Source of the DNA: Caenorhabditis elegans
Taxonomy: Eukaryota; Nematoda; Chromadorea; Rhabditida; Rhabditidae
Direction of reading: 5' to 3'
Assembly (NCBI RefSeq): GCF_000002985.6
Contig: NC_003280.10
Coordinates: 12,892,501-12,956,500, forward strand
Length of the DNA: 64,000 nt
In this document: positions 33,536 to 45,160 of the stretch, one piece after another
Layout of the letters: each line of letters starts with the position of its first letter
Position numbering within the stretch: the first letter of the stretch is position 1
The notes under the pieces: model-generated
Database searches by the model: none
Told to the model about the DNA's origin: nothing
The model's input: only the letters and a program-made list of their open reading frames with translations
Translations under genes and position numbers: made by a program

Positions 33536-35760
33536 CTATTCCTTGACATATGGTTTGATGGCTTCTTTGTCAGCACGAGCCGCCTCAATATTCGTGTCGA
33601 TTGCAATCGCTGGAGCTGCCTTGGCCTTGGTGCCATCCGGAAGTGGTGGTGGGATCAGCTGTTGGAACGAGACCTGAAATTAAAGGTTTTATTAGACTTC
33701 GAGTCATTTAAGATTACCTGCAAGTTGGCGTTCAGGCAAACCACTGCGGCGGCGTTGGTGAACTGGGCACAGTAGTTTGGCACCGAGAAGACGGTGATCA
33801 GACGGCGTCCAGCCATCATTTCGTATCCATCTTGGACGACTTGATGGCCACGAATGATCAGATCAATCTCCAGCGATTTACACGCTTGCTCGACGACTCC
33901 TTTGCCAAACATGTAGCTGATTCCTGGAAAAAAAAATGAAATTTTCAGGAAAGATACAGGGTCTCGACACGACCGAAAATTTTAAAATAAAGATTGCGAA
34001 AAAGTAGGGGTGGGCGGCAAACGAATTTTCCGGCAAATCGGCAAATTCGGAAAATTGCCGGAATTGAAAATTCCCGGAAAATTGTCGATTTGCCGAATTT
34101 GCTGGAAAAATGGCAAATCGGCAATTTGCCTAAAACAACATTTTCCGGTAAATCGGCAAACTGCCGGAATCGAGAATTTCCGTCAAATTGTCGATTTGCC
34201 GAATTTGCTGGAAAAATGGCAAATCGGCAATTTGCCTAAAACAACATTTTCCGGTAAATCGGCAAACTGCCGGAATCGAGAATTTCCGTCAAATTGTCGA
34301 TTTGCCGAATTTGCTGGAAAAATGGCAAATCGGCAATTTGCCTAAAACAACATTTTCCGGTAAATCGGCAAACTGCCGGAATCGAGAATTTCCGTCAAAT
34401 TGTCGATTTGCCGAATTTGCTGGAAAAATGGCAAATCGGCAATTTGCCTAAAACAAAATTTTCCGGTAAATCGGCAAAATGCCGGAATTAGTGCTTCTCG
34501 TGGCGAGACCCAAAGCTATTCAACCTCGAATAGAATGGAACCATCCTTCTCCCTTGTTCGTCGGATCCGACCACAGCAAATCAATAAGCAAACCACGATC
34601 CAGCGGCTCACACGGACGTGGAATATTCCTGATCGTATCAAGATTGATGAGCTCCGGCGAGAGTCCACCGTGCATACAGAGCACTCTCTTCGAGATCAAT
34701 CCAGACATTGGCATACGATTGAAGCATGTCTGGAAGTCCCACCACAATCCGACTCCGTACTTGTACTGACACTCCACGTAGAATCCATAGATCTTGTTGA
34801 CCGACGGCGTTTCGTGGTTGCCACGCAGCAAGTAGATGCGATCCCTGTAGCGGATCTTCAAGCAGAAGAGAAGGATCAGAACTTCGATTCCTTGCGGTCC
34901 ACGATCCACGTAGTCTCCAAGGAACATGAGCTTCTCCTCTGGAACACGCCCTATCAAGTCGAACAGGCGGTTCATGTCCTGGAACTGGGCATGTATGTCT
35001 CCGATGACTTTGATGGGAGCCTCGGCTTCACAAAGATTGCTCTCGTCCATGAAGATTGCCTCGACCATCCGGATGATTGCAATGATCTCGTGTCCAGTCA
35101 TCACATTGCAAATGTTGATGTTCGTGTCCTTGTAGAGACCTGGAAAGGTTGGAAGGTTGGCGGTATTCTGTCTAGGTAAGGTCTTACTGTTCATTCTCTT
35201 GATGCAGTCGTCCATCCATTCAGCTAATCTCGGGTTCTCCTTGGCCAAATCGAACTTTGATATCTCTGATGTTTTTGGACCTGGAAAACGGGGTTTTATT
35301 AGAAAGTACGAAAATACGTGGTTTTTAGAGCAAAAGGACACGGATTTCTGACTTCCCTCATAAATTGAAATGGAAGAGTTTAGGCCGAACTAGGCCATTT
35401 TGGCTCGGCCATATCTGGGGTAGATTTACGGCGCGTTGCGTGTCGCGTCGCGGCTCGTTTTTAGTTGTAAAACTAAATGTATTTGTCCGTGAAAGGAAAG
35501 GCTTTCCTTCCGTGCGGAGGTTGCAAATCTTGAAACCCCCGCCCAGTTCTAAGGGCGTGGACAATCCACCAGATTTCAATCCCCCGATTTGCCGAGCCGG
35601 ATGAGAAGCTGTAAAGCATGTCGCGGTGAGACCCATGCGCCTTTAAACACCAGCGCTCGAGCCTCCCATACATCGACGCCAACATCGGGGCATGACATTC
35701 AACTTCCTGAAGTTTACCTTCTTTCGATCCTTTCTTGTTGTTATTCCCGTCGGTGCTCAT
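33536..35760 (-). CDS. PP1-family serine/threonine phosphatase
   Basis: Four exons (35760-35718, 35280-34525, 33923-33718, 33673-33536), 380 aa. Metallophosphatase motifs are in order: GDIHAQ, GDYVDRG, GNHE, LLWSDP, RGHQVVQDGYE, and VPNYCAQF near the C-terminus, so the metal ligands are kept. The first motif has Ala where PP1/PP2A usually have Gly (GDIHGQ). The N-terminus (about 45 residues, Asn/Lys-rich) and the C-terminal tail (PPPLPDGTKAKAAPAIAID) differ from canonical PP1. C. elegans has a group of such divergent, mainly sperm-expressed PP1 relatives; F58G1.3 is one that I recall beside wago-4, and this may be it. Intron 1 carries an R4 remnant, intron 2 a 106-bp tandem repeat. Confidence 0.93.
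34005..34490. repeat. 106-bp tandem repeat within an R1 element
   Basis: The unit containing GCCTAAAACAACATTTTCCGG, or its near copy, repeats with an exact period of 106 bp about four times (starts near 34084, 34190, 34296 and 34402). The first three copies are almost identical. The block begins TAGGGGTGGGCGGCAA, the R1 left terminus, and sits entirely in intron 2 of the phosphatase gene. The period is a multiple of one plus a codon, so all frames are open in places, giving spurious ORFs. Confidence 0.92.
35339..35500. repeat. R4 element, 3'-altered copy
   Basis: Starts CACGGATTTCTGACTTCC and contains GGCCATTTTGGCTCGGCC and GATTTACGGCGCG. It then runs into unrelated GC-rich sequence (35500-35690) with GGAAAGGCTTTCC. 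Located in intron 1 of the phosphatase gene. Confidence 0.7.
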
Positions 35761-35989
35761 CGTGAAGACGTTGCTTAATCCTTCCTCGCAACCAAGCACA
35801 CTGCTTTAAAATTGAGAACTGATTCGTTTCAAATCCGAACTGGAACTTTTTTTGCCAACTTTTTTTGTAATTCAGAAGTTCACGTTTACGATTTTTATTT
35901 GGTTTTTCAAAAATTCTTTTAATTTGGAAGTTTGAAGGTTCACGTAAAAAAATTCGCCAATTTTTCGGTTACAGTATCTATTACAGTAT

Positions 35990-36300
35990 CGGGACAAATT
36001 GCCGGAATTGAAATCTTCCGGCAAATCGGCAAACCGGCAACTTGCGATTTTGCACATTTTTTTTAGAAATTTCAGAATTCCAATTTTAATCGGCAAAATT
36101 GTACGCATCCTATGAATGTTCCTACATCTGCTATTTTCAAAAGTAAACAAATTCCATCAAAATATCGAGAGAAAAACGGGAAAACATTTCAAAAAAGCAC
36201 ATAAAAATCCCTCTAAAAACTTCCGGCAAATTGATGTTCGGCAAATCGGCAAATCGGCAAATTTACCGAAATTAAAATTTCCGGCAATTTGGCCACCACT
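35990..36300. repeat. R1 remnant interrupted by unique sequence
   Basis: TTGCCGGAATTGAAATCTTCC at the left and AATTTCCGGCAATTTGGCCACCACTG at the right flank AT-rich sequence that includes AATTCCAATTTTAATCGGC. A degenerate copy, followed directly by R3. Confidence 0.65.
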
Positions 36301-36527
36301 GATTAGTATTGCACCTCACATTTGGCAGCTTATATCTCAGTGGTCGTTTGTTTCATTCAAAAATTTTCAAGTGACAAAATTTTTATTAGATATTTTTCTA
36401 AATTTTGTAATTGATTATTTTATGATATTTACAGAATAAACCGAGATATAACTTTTTAAAGTAAAGTTGCAACCTGGAAGGCTTTCCGAAATGACTGAAG
36501 CTGCGGAACTTTAGAAACCATTTTCCT

Positions 36528-36970
36528 TAAAAGTGGAGTAGCGCCAGTGGGGATTTTGTCTAAATACACTTATAATGATCTAAAACGACCGAATATCATA
36601 ATAAAACACTACAAAAAATTTTACATTTTTCATAATTTCCGGTCAAAGTTTTGGAAAGTTGCCAAAAAACAATTTTGAAAAATATGAGCTTTTGAGGAAA
36701 TCAAAAGCAATGTCGCATGTTTCGACCCCTAAAATATTTTACTACATATTATTAAAACAAAATTAAAGTATAAGAAATGTAGAAAAAAAAATTTTTTTTT
36801 TGGTCGACTTCCAAAATTATGAGTGCCAAAAACTGAGTAATTGTCACTTTTTGACAGTAAATAAAAAATTTTCTACAACTTTTTGAAAAGTTTTATTTTG
36901 ATATTCGGTCATTTTGTCATAATTGGAGTAGTTTTTAACACTTTCCCCACTGGCTCTACTCCACTTTTAA
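36528..36970. repeat. Imperfect palindrome
   Basis: AAAAGTGGAGTAGCGCCAGT at the left is mirrored by GGCTCTACTCCACTTTT at the right, and GACCGAATATCATAATAAAAC by TTTTGATATTCGGTC. Confidence 0.8.
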
Positions 36971-37434
36971 AATGTTCGCTTTCAAATTGTTTGCTCCAAT
37001 TATCAGACTTCCCTCTCATTTTGCAGCCAACTACATCCCAAACCTACAAATCTCTCAGCCGCGTCACATCGTTTTCTGTATTCCAGGGTAATATCAAGTC
37101 TGGATTATTAGAGCTCCACCCCACATATCAGTCATTTTAAGCATTTCTGCTTCACCCAGCTGAAATATGTTTGCTCATTCAAGCCATATGGAAGTCGTGC
37201 TGGCTCTGCAGAACATGGGATGTAACGTGTCACGTCGTGGATTGGAGTCGCGGTTCTCGAGAGTTCGACGTTAATTTTTTTCTAATTGTTTCCAAGTTTC
37301 TTGGGCTTGAAAATGTTTAAGGATTTGAATAAATCGTTAATTGTTGAATTTTTTTCAATCTTGTTAATTTAAATATTTAGAGACCATCTGAAAATAGTGA
37401 GAGGTTCAAAAAAACTGAAAATTTTGCCAAACAG

Positions 37435-37738
37435 TGGTGCGCGGCGATTGCCATTCGGCAAGCGAATTTTTGGCAATTTTGGCAATTTCCGATTGCCGGA
37501 AGTTTTGAAAACCGGCAATTGCCAAAAATTGCCGGTTGCCGGAAATTCCCAAAACCGGCAATTGCCGAAATAGCCATTTACCAAAAATTCCCAAAACCGG
37601 CAATTGCCGAAATTGTAGATTGCTGGAAATTTGTATTTTTGGCAATTGGCAAAATTACCGGTTTGCCGGAAATTTCAATTCCGGCAATTTGCAGATTTGC
37701 CGATTTGCAGGAAAAAATCGTTTCCCGCCTACCCCTGG
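37435..37738. repeat. R1 minisatellite array
   Basis: Starts CAGTGGTGCGCGGCGATTGCC and ends CGTTTCCCGCCTACCCCTG, both decayed R1 termini. The interior is GCAATTGCCGGTTTTGGGAA-type units, a diverged subtype. Confidence 0.8.
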
Positions 37739-38435
37739 TCTATAACTTCAAAGTTTCAAATAAGTACCATGTGAAGATTAACCCCGATTATCGACCAGTC
37801 CATCTCCAAACTGCAAAACACTATTTTCAAACTGCCATATTGAAATATCATATTATAGTTCGAAACGTGTGTTCTACTGATAACAACACCATCCCTTTAT
37901 TTGATTAAGTTAGACTTTGCACTGATAATACACATCGTTTAATTAAAATAAAACTAGAAGGTATTCATCTTAGATGCCCTACTACGTAGTACTCTACACT
38001 TTAAAAGGTTTTATCTTGTTTCATTTTGCAGATATTAATACATATTCAACTGCAAAAATATAGAAAAAGAAATTACAAATATTTTGCCAATCGACTATTT
38101 TTGTATAGGACAAACGACAACTGAGATATATGCATTGAAAGTATATGTTTGAAGAAAAGAAAATCGCGTATTCGTGTAGTTTTTGATTTGACAAAAGTGT
38201 GAGTCACATTTTGGTACACATATGTACGCCCTATTTCTAGAATTGGCATGTTCTTAAATGTTATTAATTTTTTTTCCAAAAAAAAAATAATGGATTGTTA
38301 GAATTTGTTTCAAAAATTGTCCTTAAATCTAGTAAATAGCCTATTTATTTAATTTATTTATTAAAATGTGAAGAAAGCTAGATGAAGTTCTAATAGGTAG
38401 GTAGGCAGGTAGGTAGGTCGGTAGGTGGGTAGGCA

Positions 38436-38762
38436 CAGGGATGGGCGGCAAACGATTTTTTCCGGCAAATTTGCAAATCGGCAAATTTCCGGAATTGAAA
38501 ATTTCCGGCAAATCGGCAAACCGGCAAATTGCAGGGTTAGAAAATTCCCCTCTAAACATTTCCGGCAAATCTGATATTCGGCGAACGGCAAATTGACAAT
38601 TTGCCAAAGTGAGTATTTCCGGCAAATCTGATATTCGGCGAACGGCAAACCGGCAATTTGCCAAAATAAATATTTCCAGCAAATCGGTAAACCGGCGATT
38701 TGCCGATTCGCCGAGTTTGTCGACAAATCAATTTGCCAAACGGCATTTGCCGCCCACCCCTG
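38436..38762. mobile_element. R1 element with both terminal inverted repeats intact
   Basis: CAGGGATGGGCGGCAAACG at the left end and TTGCCGCCCACCCCTG at the right end are near-perfect inverses; GGCAAATCNGATATTCGGCG units lie between. Flanking octamers GGTAGGCA and GGAAGGTA match at six of eight positions. The CAGGG start and possible 8-bp duplication suggest that R1 arrays are hAT-like elements with an expanded internal minisatellite (inference). Confidence 0.7.
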
Positions 38763-39373
38763 GGAAGGTAGGTAGATAGGTAGTTGGGTATGGGTATGGG
38801 TATGTATGTATTTATTTTTTTCGAATTTTCATTTTTCAAATATGGTTTAATTGCAAGAATACACTAAATTTCTAAAAAGGTTCTTTTTGTAATTTTGCAA
38901 CATGCCAAAACTTTAATGTTTTGGGCCATACTTTGTCAAAATTTGCACTGGCGCTACTCTTGAAAATTCCATGTAAAAAATGTGTCCTTATTTTTGACAG
39001 TGCCTATTGTGCCTATTTTGAAACTTTCCTCCAAAACCACAAATTCCATCAATTATTCATCCCAGGAATAGCCACGTCGTCGGTAAGTACACGTCGCATA
39101 CCGCCTCTCTATTGTATTTGCCCTCCACCAGCGTCTCTCAAATCCATACACTATCTCTGAGCACTAATCAAATTTGGAGCCATCTCCGCAATTGGCTTCT
39201 TATCAGGTCATATATTGATAAGAACCAGAAACTTTTCTTCTTTTCCTTATATTGCATTCTACAAATCGTATTGTGCTCGTTGTGTTTGAACAGCCTTAAT
39301 TCTATTGTTCATTTTTTTTTCAACAATTTCAGTTTCCTCAAATTTTCAAATTTCAATTCCCAAAAATTCCAGC

Positions 39374-40929
39374 ATGCTATTCAAGTGGCTCGTTCTTGCC
39401 GCCTTCGTGACTGTGGCCTGGTCCAAGTGCGAGGACGGAGTGGATAATGTCATCAAGTTCACGGACACCACCAGAGGAAAGGGAAAAATTATTTTCACCG
39501 ATTTCGAGGTGACCACCTACGATGAGAACAAGGAGCCATCTTGCAAGAAGGGAAAGCCGCAGTTCAGACTTCCAGGACACTTCAAGCTTCACAAGGGTTA
39601 GTTTTGTTTTTTGAACTCTGTGAAATTGTGTGTGATAAACAAGCTACGTAGCGGCACGTCAGACCGACAAATATGGGTCATAATGAATTCAAATTTGAAG
39701 CTAGTGAATACAAAAAGTATGTGGGAAAATTTGGAAAAGGGACTTTTTAGTCAAAAGATATAACATAAAAAGTTCCAATATTCGAGTTCTAGTCAAAAAG
39801 AGGTGCGCCTACCCCATGCCTGGTGCCTGCCTACCTCTTTTATTTGCATGCTGGAGCAGAGTGAAAAATTTGGCAGGAAGTTGGCCTGGACAGATGTCGG
39901 CTGCAAATTATTGAGATTTCCGGCGCATCTCTTTGTTTGAGAACCTACCTGCCTTTCTGCCTAGCGCTTCGGTGACCGAATACCGTCTAATTCTTGACAC
40001 GTCAGGCACATCACTATGCCTTAGGGTCTTCGTACCTGCCTTCATCGCGAGTAAAGTAGACAGGAAGAAGTAGGCATTTTGTGTCTACATAGAAAACCTG
40101 AAACACATAATCAGGCACGTCTTCATGCCTAGAAATCTACGTGCCTGCCTGCCTAGAGATTATGTTGATGCCTACCGCATATAATTGACATTTTATAGTT
40201 AACTTTGGTGCGTTTGAATTGATTTATTGAAATCAGTCAGATAAAAAATTTGCAGGATTTTTCAAAGGTACTTTAGTAGTAGCTACGCGTGTAGGCATGA
40301 GACAGGCGTAGGATACCTTGAAGGCAAGCAAGCCTACAAACCAAGATCCATATTTTTTTCAGGATTCATCACTGTCAACGAGCCAATCACCGACGAAGAC
40401 TCCCTGGAGCTCGCGCTGAACGTCGAGAAGGACAGCTTCATGATCGGAAAAGTGTGCTCCAATGGAAAATCTGAGAACTCGTTTGTCCCGGATCAACTTT
40501 GGTTAGCGATTTTAAGCGTTCAATTTACATCTCAAATTGTATATATTTCAGCAAATACACCCTCTGCTCACTTGCTCCAAGTGTGTGCTCGGTCCTCAAG
40601 ATCAAGACCAACGGACCAATCGACGTGACCCCATTCGTGCAAAAGGAGCCAATTGACATCGGAGCCCTGCCAATTCCACAACTCGGAGGAGACTGGAAGG
40701 TCGGAGCAAGAATCGTTCAAAACGGAAAAACCTTGGCTGGAGTTCAACTTGGAAATGGAAAGACGTGGTTGAATATTTATGTGAGTTGAATAGTTGAATA
40801 GTTAAATTATTAGATTCCAAAATCAACGAATAAATTTCTAATTTTCAGTCTGAGGAAGGAAAGGGAGGATCAGTGAACTACGACGCAGTGCCACCAGGTG
40901 GACCAAGCTTCGATCACGAGGAATTGTAG
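39374..40929 (+). CDS. Secreted 223-aa protein of unknown function
   Basis: Four exons (39374-39596, 40363-40501, 40552-40780, 40849-40929), 223 aa. TTCCAG ends two bases before the ATG, a probable spliced-leader site. Signal peptide MLFKWLVLAAFVTVAWS; the mature protein has seven Cys, beta-strand-like alternation (IIFTDFEVTTYDE, WKVGARIVQNGKT) and a Gly/Pro-rich tail. Codons are strongly optimal, so it is probably abundant. The alternating strands suggest a small extracellular beta-sandwich, but I recognise no defined family. It may be dct-18 (F58G1.4) if the cosmid assignment is right; I do not rely on that. Confidence 0.88.
39800..40330. repeat. R5 TAGGCA/GCCTGCC repeats in intron 1
   Basis: Dispersed short runs such as CCTACCTGCCTTTCTGCC, CTACGTGCCTGCCTGCC and GTAGGCATGAGACAGGCG occupy much of this 766-bp intron. 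The same motif recurs near 5600, 18120, 20970, 38400, 41080-41290, 42980-43370, 49840, 51660 and 57985. Confidence 0.7.
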
Positions 40930-41476
40930 ACTTAATAGTGGTTTTGTTAATTGTTGTTGCTATTTTGACATTATAATTATTATACTTGACATTTAATTTA
41001 TATAAATAAAAATTTAAGAAAATAGTGGTTTTCAACTAGCAAGGCGCGTTCCAGCCTGAACTAGGCGCTGAGACACAGGTAGGCATATTTCGGCCTGAAG
41101 AATTAATCTACATAGGAAAGAATATTAGGCATTAACTAAGCGTAATAAAATCTCCAATAATACTGCTGCAAAACTGGTTTTTTTGAAATTCGTAAAAAAA
41201 GCCACAGTAATTCAAAAAATACCTGTTTATTTGGTAGGCACATCTTCAGGCCTTCTTGCCTACATGTTTGCCTACTGCCTGTTTTTCTGCACCTTGCCGA
41301 GCACAAGTACACTGTACGCTGGCACGCAGCTTAAATTAATTACAACGTTGAATACATTTCAAATCGTGTTTATTATAGTTCTCTTACACATAAATAATAA
41401 AATTCCAATATTTTCAACAATTTCAGATCATTAATAGGGTTTTAACAGGCTAGGCACGGGACACCACAAAACTTCC
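40930..41476. other. Convergent 3' spacer
   Basis: Between the plus-strand secreted protein and the minus-strand lipase. Contains AATAAA near 41004 and R5 repeat runs at 41040-41300; no gene seen. Confidence 0.6.
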
Positions 41477-42857
41477 TTAGGTAACCACATGATCCCTGAT
41501 CATACGAAGTTGAACCTCATGAGTATCGTCGAACACTTGATCGTGGTTTTTATCAGTGTAGACGCGTTGTCCATTTTGACCGGGGAGTGGGGATGTTAGC
41601 TGGAAATTGTTGAATGAAAGGATCATACTAGTTAAGAATTAAGCTGTACCTGTCCACAAACAGTGTATCCAACCATTTGGTCCTTCTGCGTGTAAATTGA
41701 GTAGGTGTATTGTCCTTCATAATGTGCAAATTTGTTGATGTCCTGGAATATAAATTATATTTATAAAAGCTTTTAATCTGTACGCACATCCTATCAATTC
41801 TTAGGAGGCGGGCAGGCACGCGGCAGGCTTACCTGAAGGAATTCACTTTGTGCTGGGCAGTTTCCAGAGTAAAGACCGTTCACCGAATTGCAGATCGGGG
41901 TGATAGAGAGTGCGCAAGCCGGGACTGAAAGTGGTCCGAGTTGTGGAGAAGCTCCACGATTTGGTCCAGCTACTCCGATGTAGGTGTCAACGACACGTGT
42001 CAGCGGTTCTCCAAGGTACTCTCCGGTGTCGACGCAACGGCCTGAAAAATCTCAACTATTTCACAACCCTCCATTCGACTTCCGGTTCCCCTACCCTCCA
42101 CCTACATACATTTCTATGCAAATCAGTTCAAATTTAAACATCAATTACCTCCAAGAATTGCTTTTCTTGACACCGGAACACCAAGCGAGAAACCGATCAC
42201 ATCAACGTTGCGGCCAGTGTACAAGCGGACAGCCACAATTAGAGATCGAACCTGGAAAAGTTTGAAGTGGCTTATTTTAAAGATATCTCTATAACCCTTA
42301 AAAATACCAAAAAGTTTAGAAAATTTGCTACATTTTTATAGTTGACAACTTTTTAAAAGCTTCGCTGCTGACTGAGTTACAAGCATTCAAAGCTTTATGC
42401 TTTATGAGAGTTGTCTGTCATACCTGCTTAATATATTCACACTTCATCGAGTACTCGATCCATTTCAACGGGTTTCCCTGTGCTCCGTTGAAATATGTTG
42501 TTGAATAAATCTCATTCTCTGCGTATTTTCCCTCTTTTCTAAACAAAAATAAAATTATATTCTCACTTTTCTATCAACTTTCAACTGTTACCTGAACCAC
42601 TGTGCAGCCCAAAATGGCTTCTCGCCGGCTGTATCCGATACTCCGTGGACAATAATCAATGGCTGATTTTTCAGCGTATCATTGCGATTCTTTTTTCCAC
42701 CGAAAGATCCACCGGGTCCAAGATCCAATCGTTCAATCTGATCTCTAACTTGAGGCCCGTAGTAATCCGCAAGCCATTGTGAGAAGTCAGGTGTGAATTT
42801 GGAAGTGACAAAAGATATCAGAAATGTGGATATTGTGAGATTCAGTAACCTTGTCAT
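41477..42857 (-). CDS. Secreted class-2-type lipase
   Basis: Six exons (42857-42592, 42538-42424, 42251-42149, 42041-41833, 41742-41650, 41599-41477), 302 aa. The signal peptide (to about residue 19, ending FVTS) is followed by an alpha/beta-hydrolase: LIIVHGVSDTAG (oxyanion region), the nucleophile elbow GFSLG, and a C-terminal NHDQVFDDT supplying the catalytic His. Eight Cys in the mature part fit an extracellular enzyme. This is the nematode class-2 lipase family (lips genes, PF01674 type) acting on lipid esters; the substrate cannot be told. I did not assign a lips number. Confidence 0.93.
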
Positions 42858-43424
42858 TTTCTGGAATTAAAATCTATTAGTCTATTAGAATATGTATGTT
42901 GCGAAAAATTGAATGCAAGTAGGTTTTCAAAGATTCCAGAGCTAAAATAGGATTGAATTGAAATTTAAAAAAAAAACGCCTGCCTGCCTGCAAGGAAACC
43001 TACACGTGCCTAAGTACAGTTAGGCCAAAATTTGATACATGCCTAAATTGGAAGCTTTAGCTTACCGAGGCTCTCTTGAAGTTAGGTATGTAGGCAGGCA
43101 TGGTTTTGCCAACGTAATGTTTGGCTTTTTCAATACGTTTTTGGCTTTATTTAGAACAATTATAAGAGGTAGGCAGGTAGGCACAAAGCCAAAGAACAAT
43201 GCCTGCCTACTTTTGGAAGTCTCAGCTTACATCTTCAGTTGAACTTTTGCTGTAGGACAGGAATGCAAGAGCGTGGCGCGTAGGCAGGTAGGCAGGCGTG
43301 GTTTTATTCAGGTAGTTTTGGGGTTTATCAACAAAAAAAGAGATAGGCAGATAGGCACGAAAAAAATAATAATGCCTGGCTACTGTCGAAGTCATATTTT
43401 CTCAATTTGAATTTTTCCCCAGTG

Positions 43425-43575
43425 TTCAACTTTGACATCCTATATCTCAATGGTCGTTTGGTCTATTCAAAAATTGCGAACTAGAAAAATTATATATTTC
43501 TTTTTCTATTTTTTGTAGCAATCATTTTTTTGATATCTTTAAAATTAACCAGGATATAACCTCTCAAAGAGCAAT
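43425..43575. repeat. R3 inverted-repeat segment
   Basis: CAACTTTGACATCCTATATC and AACCAGGATATAACCTCTC, matching the outer parts of R3. Confidence 0.7.
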
Positions 43576-44574
43576 ACCACTACGGTTAGCTGTCCAATGA
43601 AATGAAAAAAGTCAAACTACTAAAATAGGCTTCAAATGATAAAAATCGGAACAAAATCCAGGAAAAGTTGAATCATTTCTGAAAAGAAACACAATGAAAC
43701 ACCATCACCACCGCCGTCATCGTCGATGGAGTGTGGCATTTTCTCCTCCTCAAAGACCTCTCCAATCTCACTTCATTCTCTTTTCGTCGGCTTCATCTTA
43801 TCCTCTCCCGTGGATTTGAAACCAGTTTGCGATTGGGGGAAGGTTGTGTTCTCATGGATTGTTTCTTTGGAGAATGGATATGCCGAAAGTTGCCAGCTTC
43901 ACTTGGGCAGACTATTGGGTGGACATCTTCTTGATGGATGAAATCGAGAAGTGTCAAAAACCGTTGCGTAGGGCTTGGCGCAACAGATTTTTAGACGCTT
44001 AGCAGACTACAAAGAAGACGATGAAGGAGGAGGGAAATTGATACAGTTTACGATAACTGTACAGCTAACTATAATACTAATTGAGTGAGAAACAGTAACA
44101 AACTGTAACGCTATAAAAATGTTAAGTTCCTTAATAGTTTTCTTCGCAGCTTTATACACTGAAAGTTTCAATTATACATGTATTTCACCTTTTAATATCC
44201 TCAAGGGTTGAAATTCTATTGCTATATTCTGAAAACTTTTGAAAACTCCCAATAATTCTGAAATTGTCCGGAACAAGTTATAGAAAATTTTAAAATATTT
44301 GGGCGACTTGTGGAAAAAGGTCTCTGGTATTGTAGGCTTTGGATGCTGTAAACATTTTTTAAAACTAATCTTTTTAAATATTGCAGTTTCAGAAAATTCT
44401 CGAAAGAAGGCAGTTTGAAAATTTGTACAAAATTCCAAAAATTGTAAAAATTTAAAACCATTTTTTTTTGCTAATGTCCAAAATTGGCAAAATTTTCAAG
44501 AGGTTTTTTTAAACCAAAAAACTGTACATTTTTGAGTTATTTGCCCTTTTTTTGAGTACTTCGCAGTTTTTAAA

Positions 44575-45160
44575 TTTGGCAAATCGGCAAGGAGCTGGTT
44601 TACCACGTGCCAAAAAATTTCGTTTGCAGTCCACTTCTGGACCTAGTAGGCTGCAATTGCCGTTCGGCAAATCGGCAAAAAATTGGCCGGAAATTTTGAA
44701 TTCCGCCTATTTGCGGTTTTGCCGGAAATTTCAATATTGGAAATTTTCAGATTTGCCGGAAATTTTCTATTCCGGTAATTTGTCGATTTGCCGATTTGTC
44801 GGAAGTTTTTAAAGGGTTTTTTTTAATACGAAAACACTTAAAAATTTTTTCGATTTGCCGGAAATTTCAATTCCGGCAATTTGCCAATTTGCCGGAATAT
44901 TTCAATTCCGGCTATTTGCCGATTTGCCGGAATAATTCAGTTCCGGCAATTTTCCGATTTGCCGATTGGCCGGAAATTTTCAATTCCGGCACTTTGTCGA
45001 TTTTCTGGAAATTTAATTCCGGCTATTTGCCGATTTTCTGGAAATTTAATTCCGGCTATTTGCCGACTTGCAGGAAAATTTCAATTCCGACAATTTGCCG
45101 ATTTGCCAGAAATTTCGATTCCGGCAGATTGTCGATTTGCCCAAAAAATCGTTTGCCGCC
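44575..45160. repeat. R1 minisatellite array
   Basis: About 585 bp of TTGCCGGAAATTTCAATTCC units with a near-exact repeat of GATTTTCTGGAAATTTAATT at 45000 and 45033. Ends TTTGCCGCCCACCG, the R1 right terminus. Confidence 0.82.

Larger units (their letters stand above)
35761..39373. other. 3.6-kb spacer made largely of repeats
   Basis: Holds R1 arrays (35990-36300, 37435-37740, 38436-38762), R3 segments (36300-36480, 37995-38145) and a palindrome (36528-36970). 36985-37330 is non-repetitive, with short open frames but no clear gene. 38900-39373 is the upstream region of the gene at 39374; AGGAATAGCCACGTCGTCG before GTAAGT at about 39085 could be a 5' UTR exon, but this is weak. Confidence 0.55.

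Noticed and set aside
34010-34451. Repeated plus-strand open frames (up to 111 aa) with internal repeats, resembling a repeat protein or CRISPR-like array
   Set aside because: They are readings of the 106-bp R1 tandem repeat in an intron. The unit is continuous without distinct spacers, and the host is a nematode.
34400-35179. 259-aa plus-strand open frame
   Set aside because: Antisense to the main exon of the PP1-like phosphatase, whose minus-strand reading carries all catalytic motifs.
43726-43941. 71-aa plus-strand frame starting MECGIFSSSKTS
   Set aside because: Single exon, no splice signals or recognisable motif; two overlapping plus frames of similar length suggest chance.
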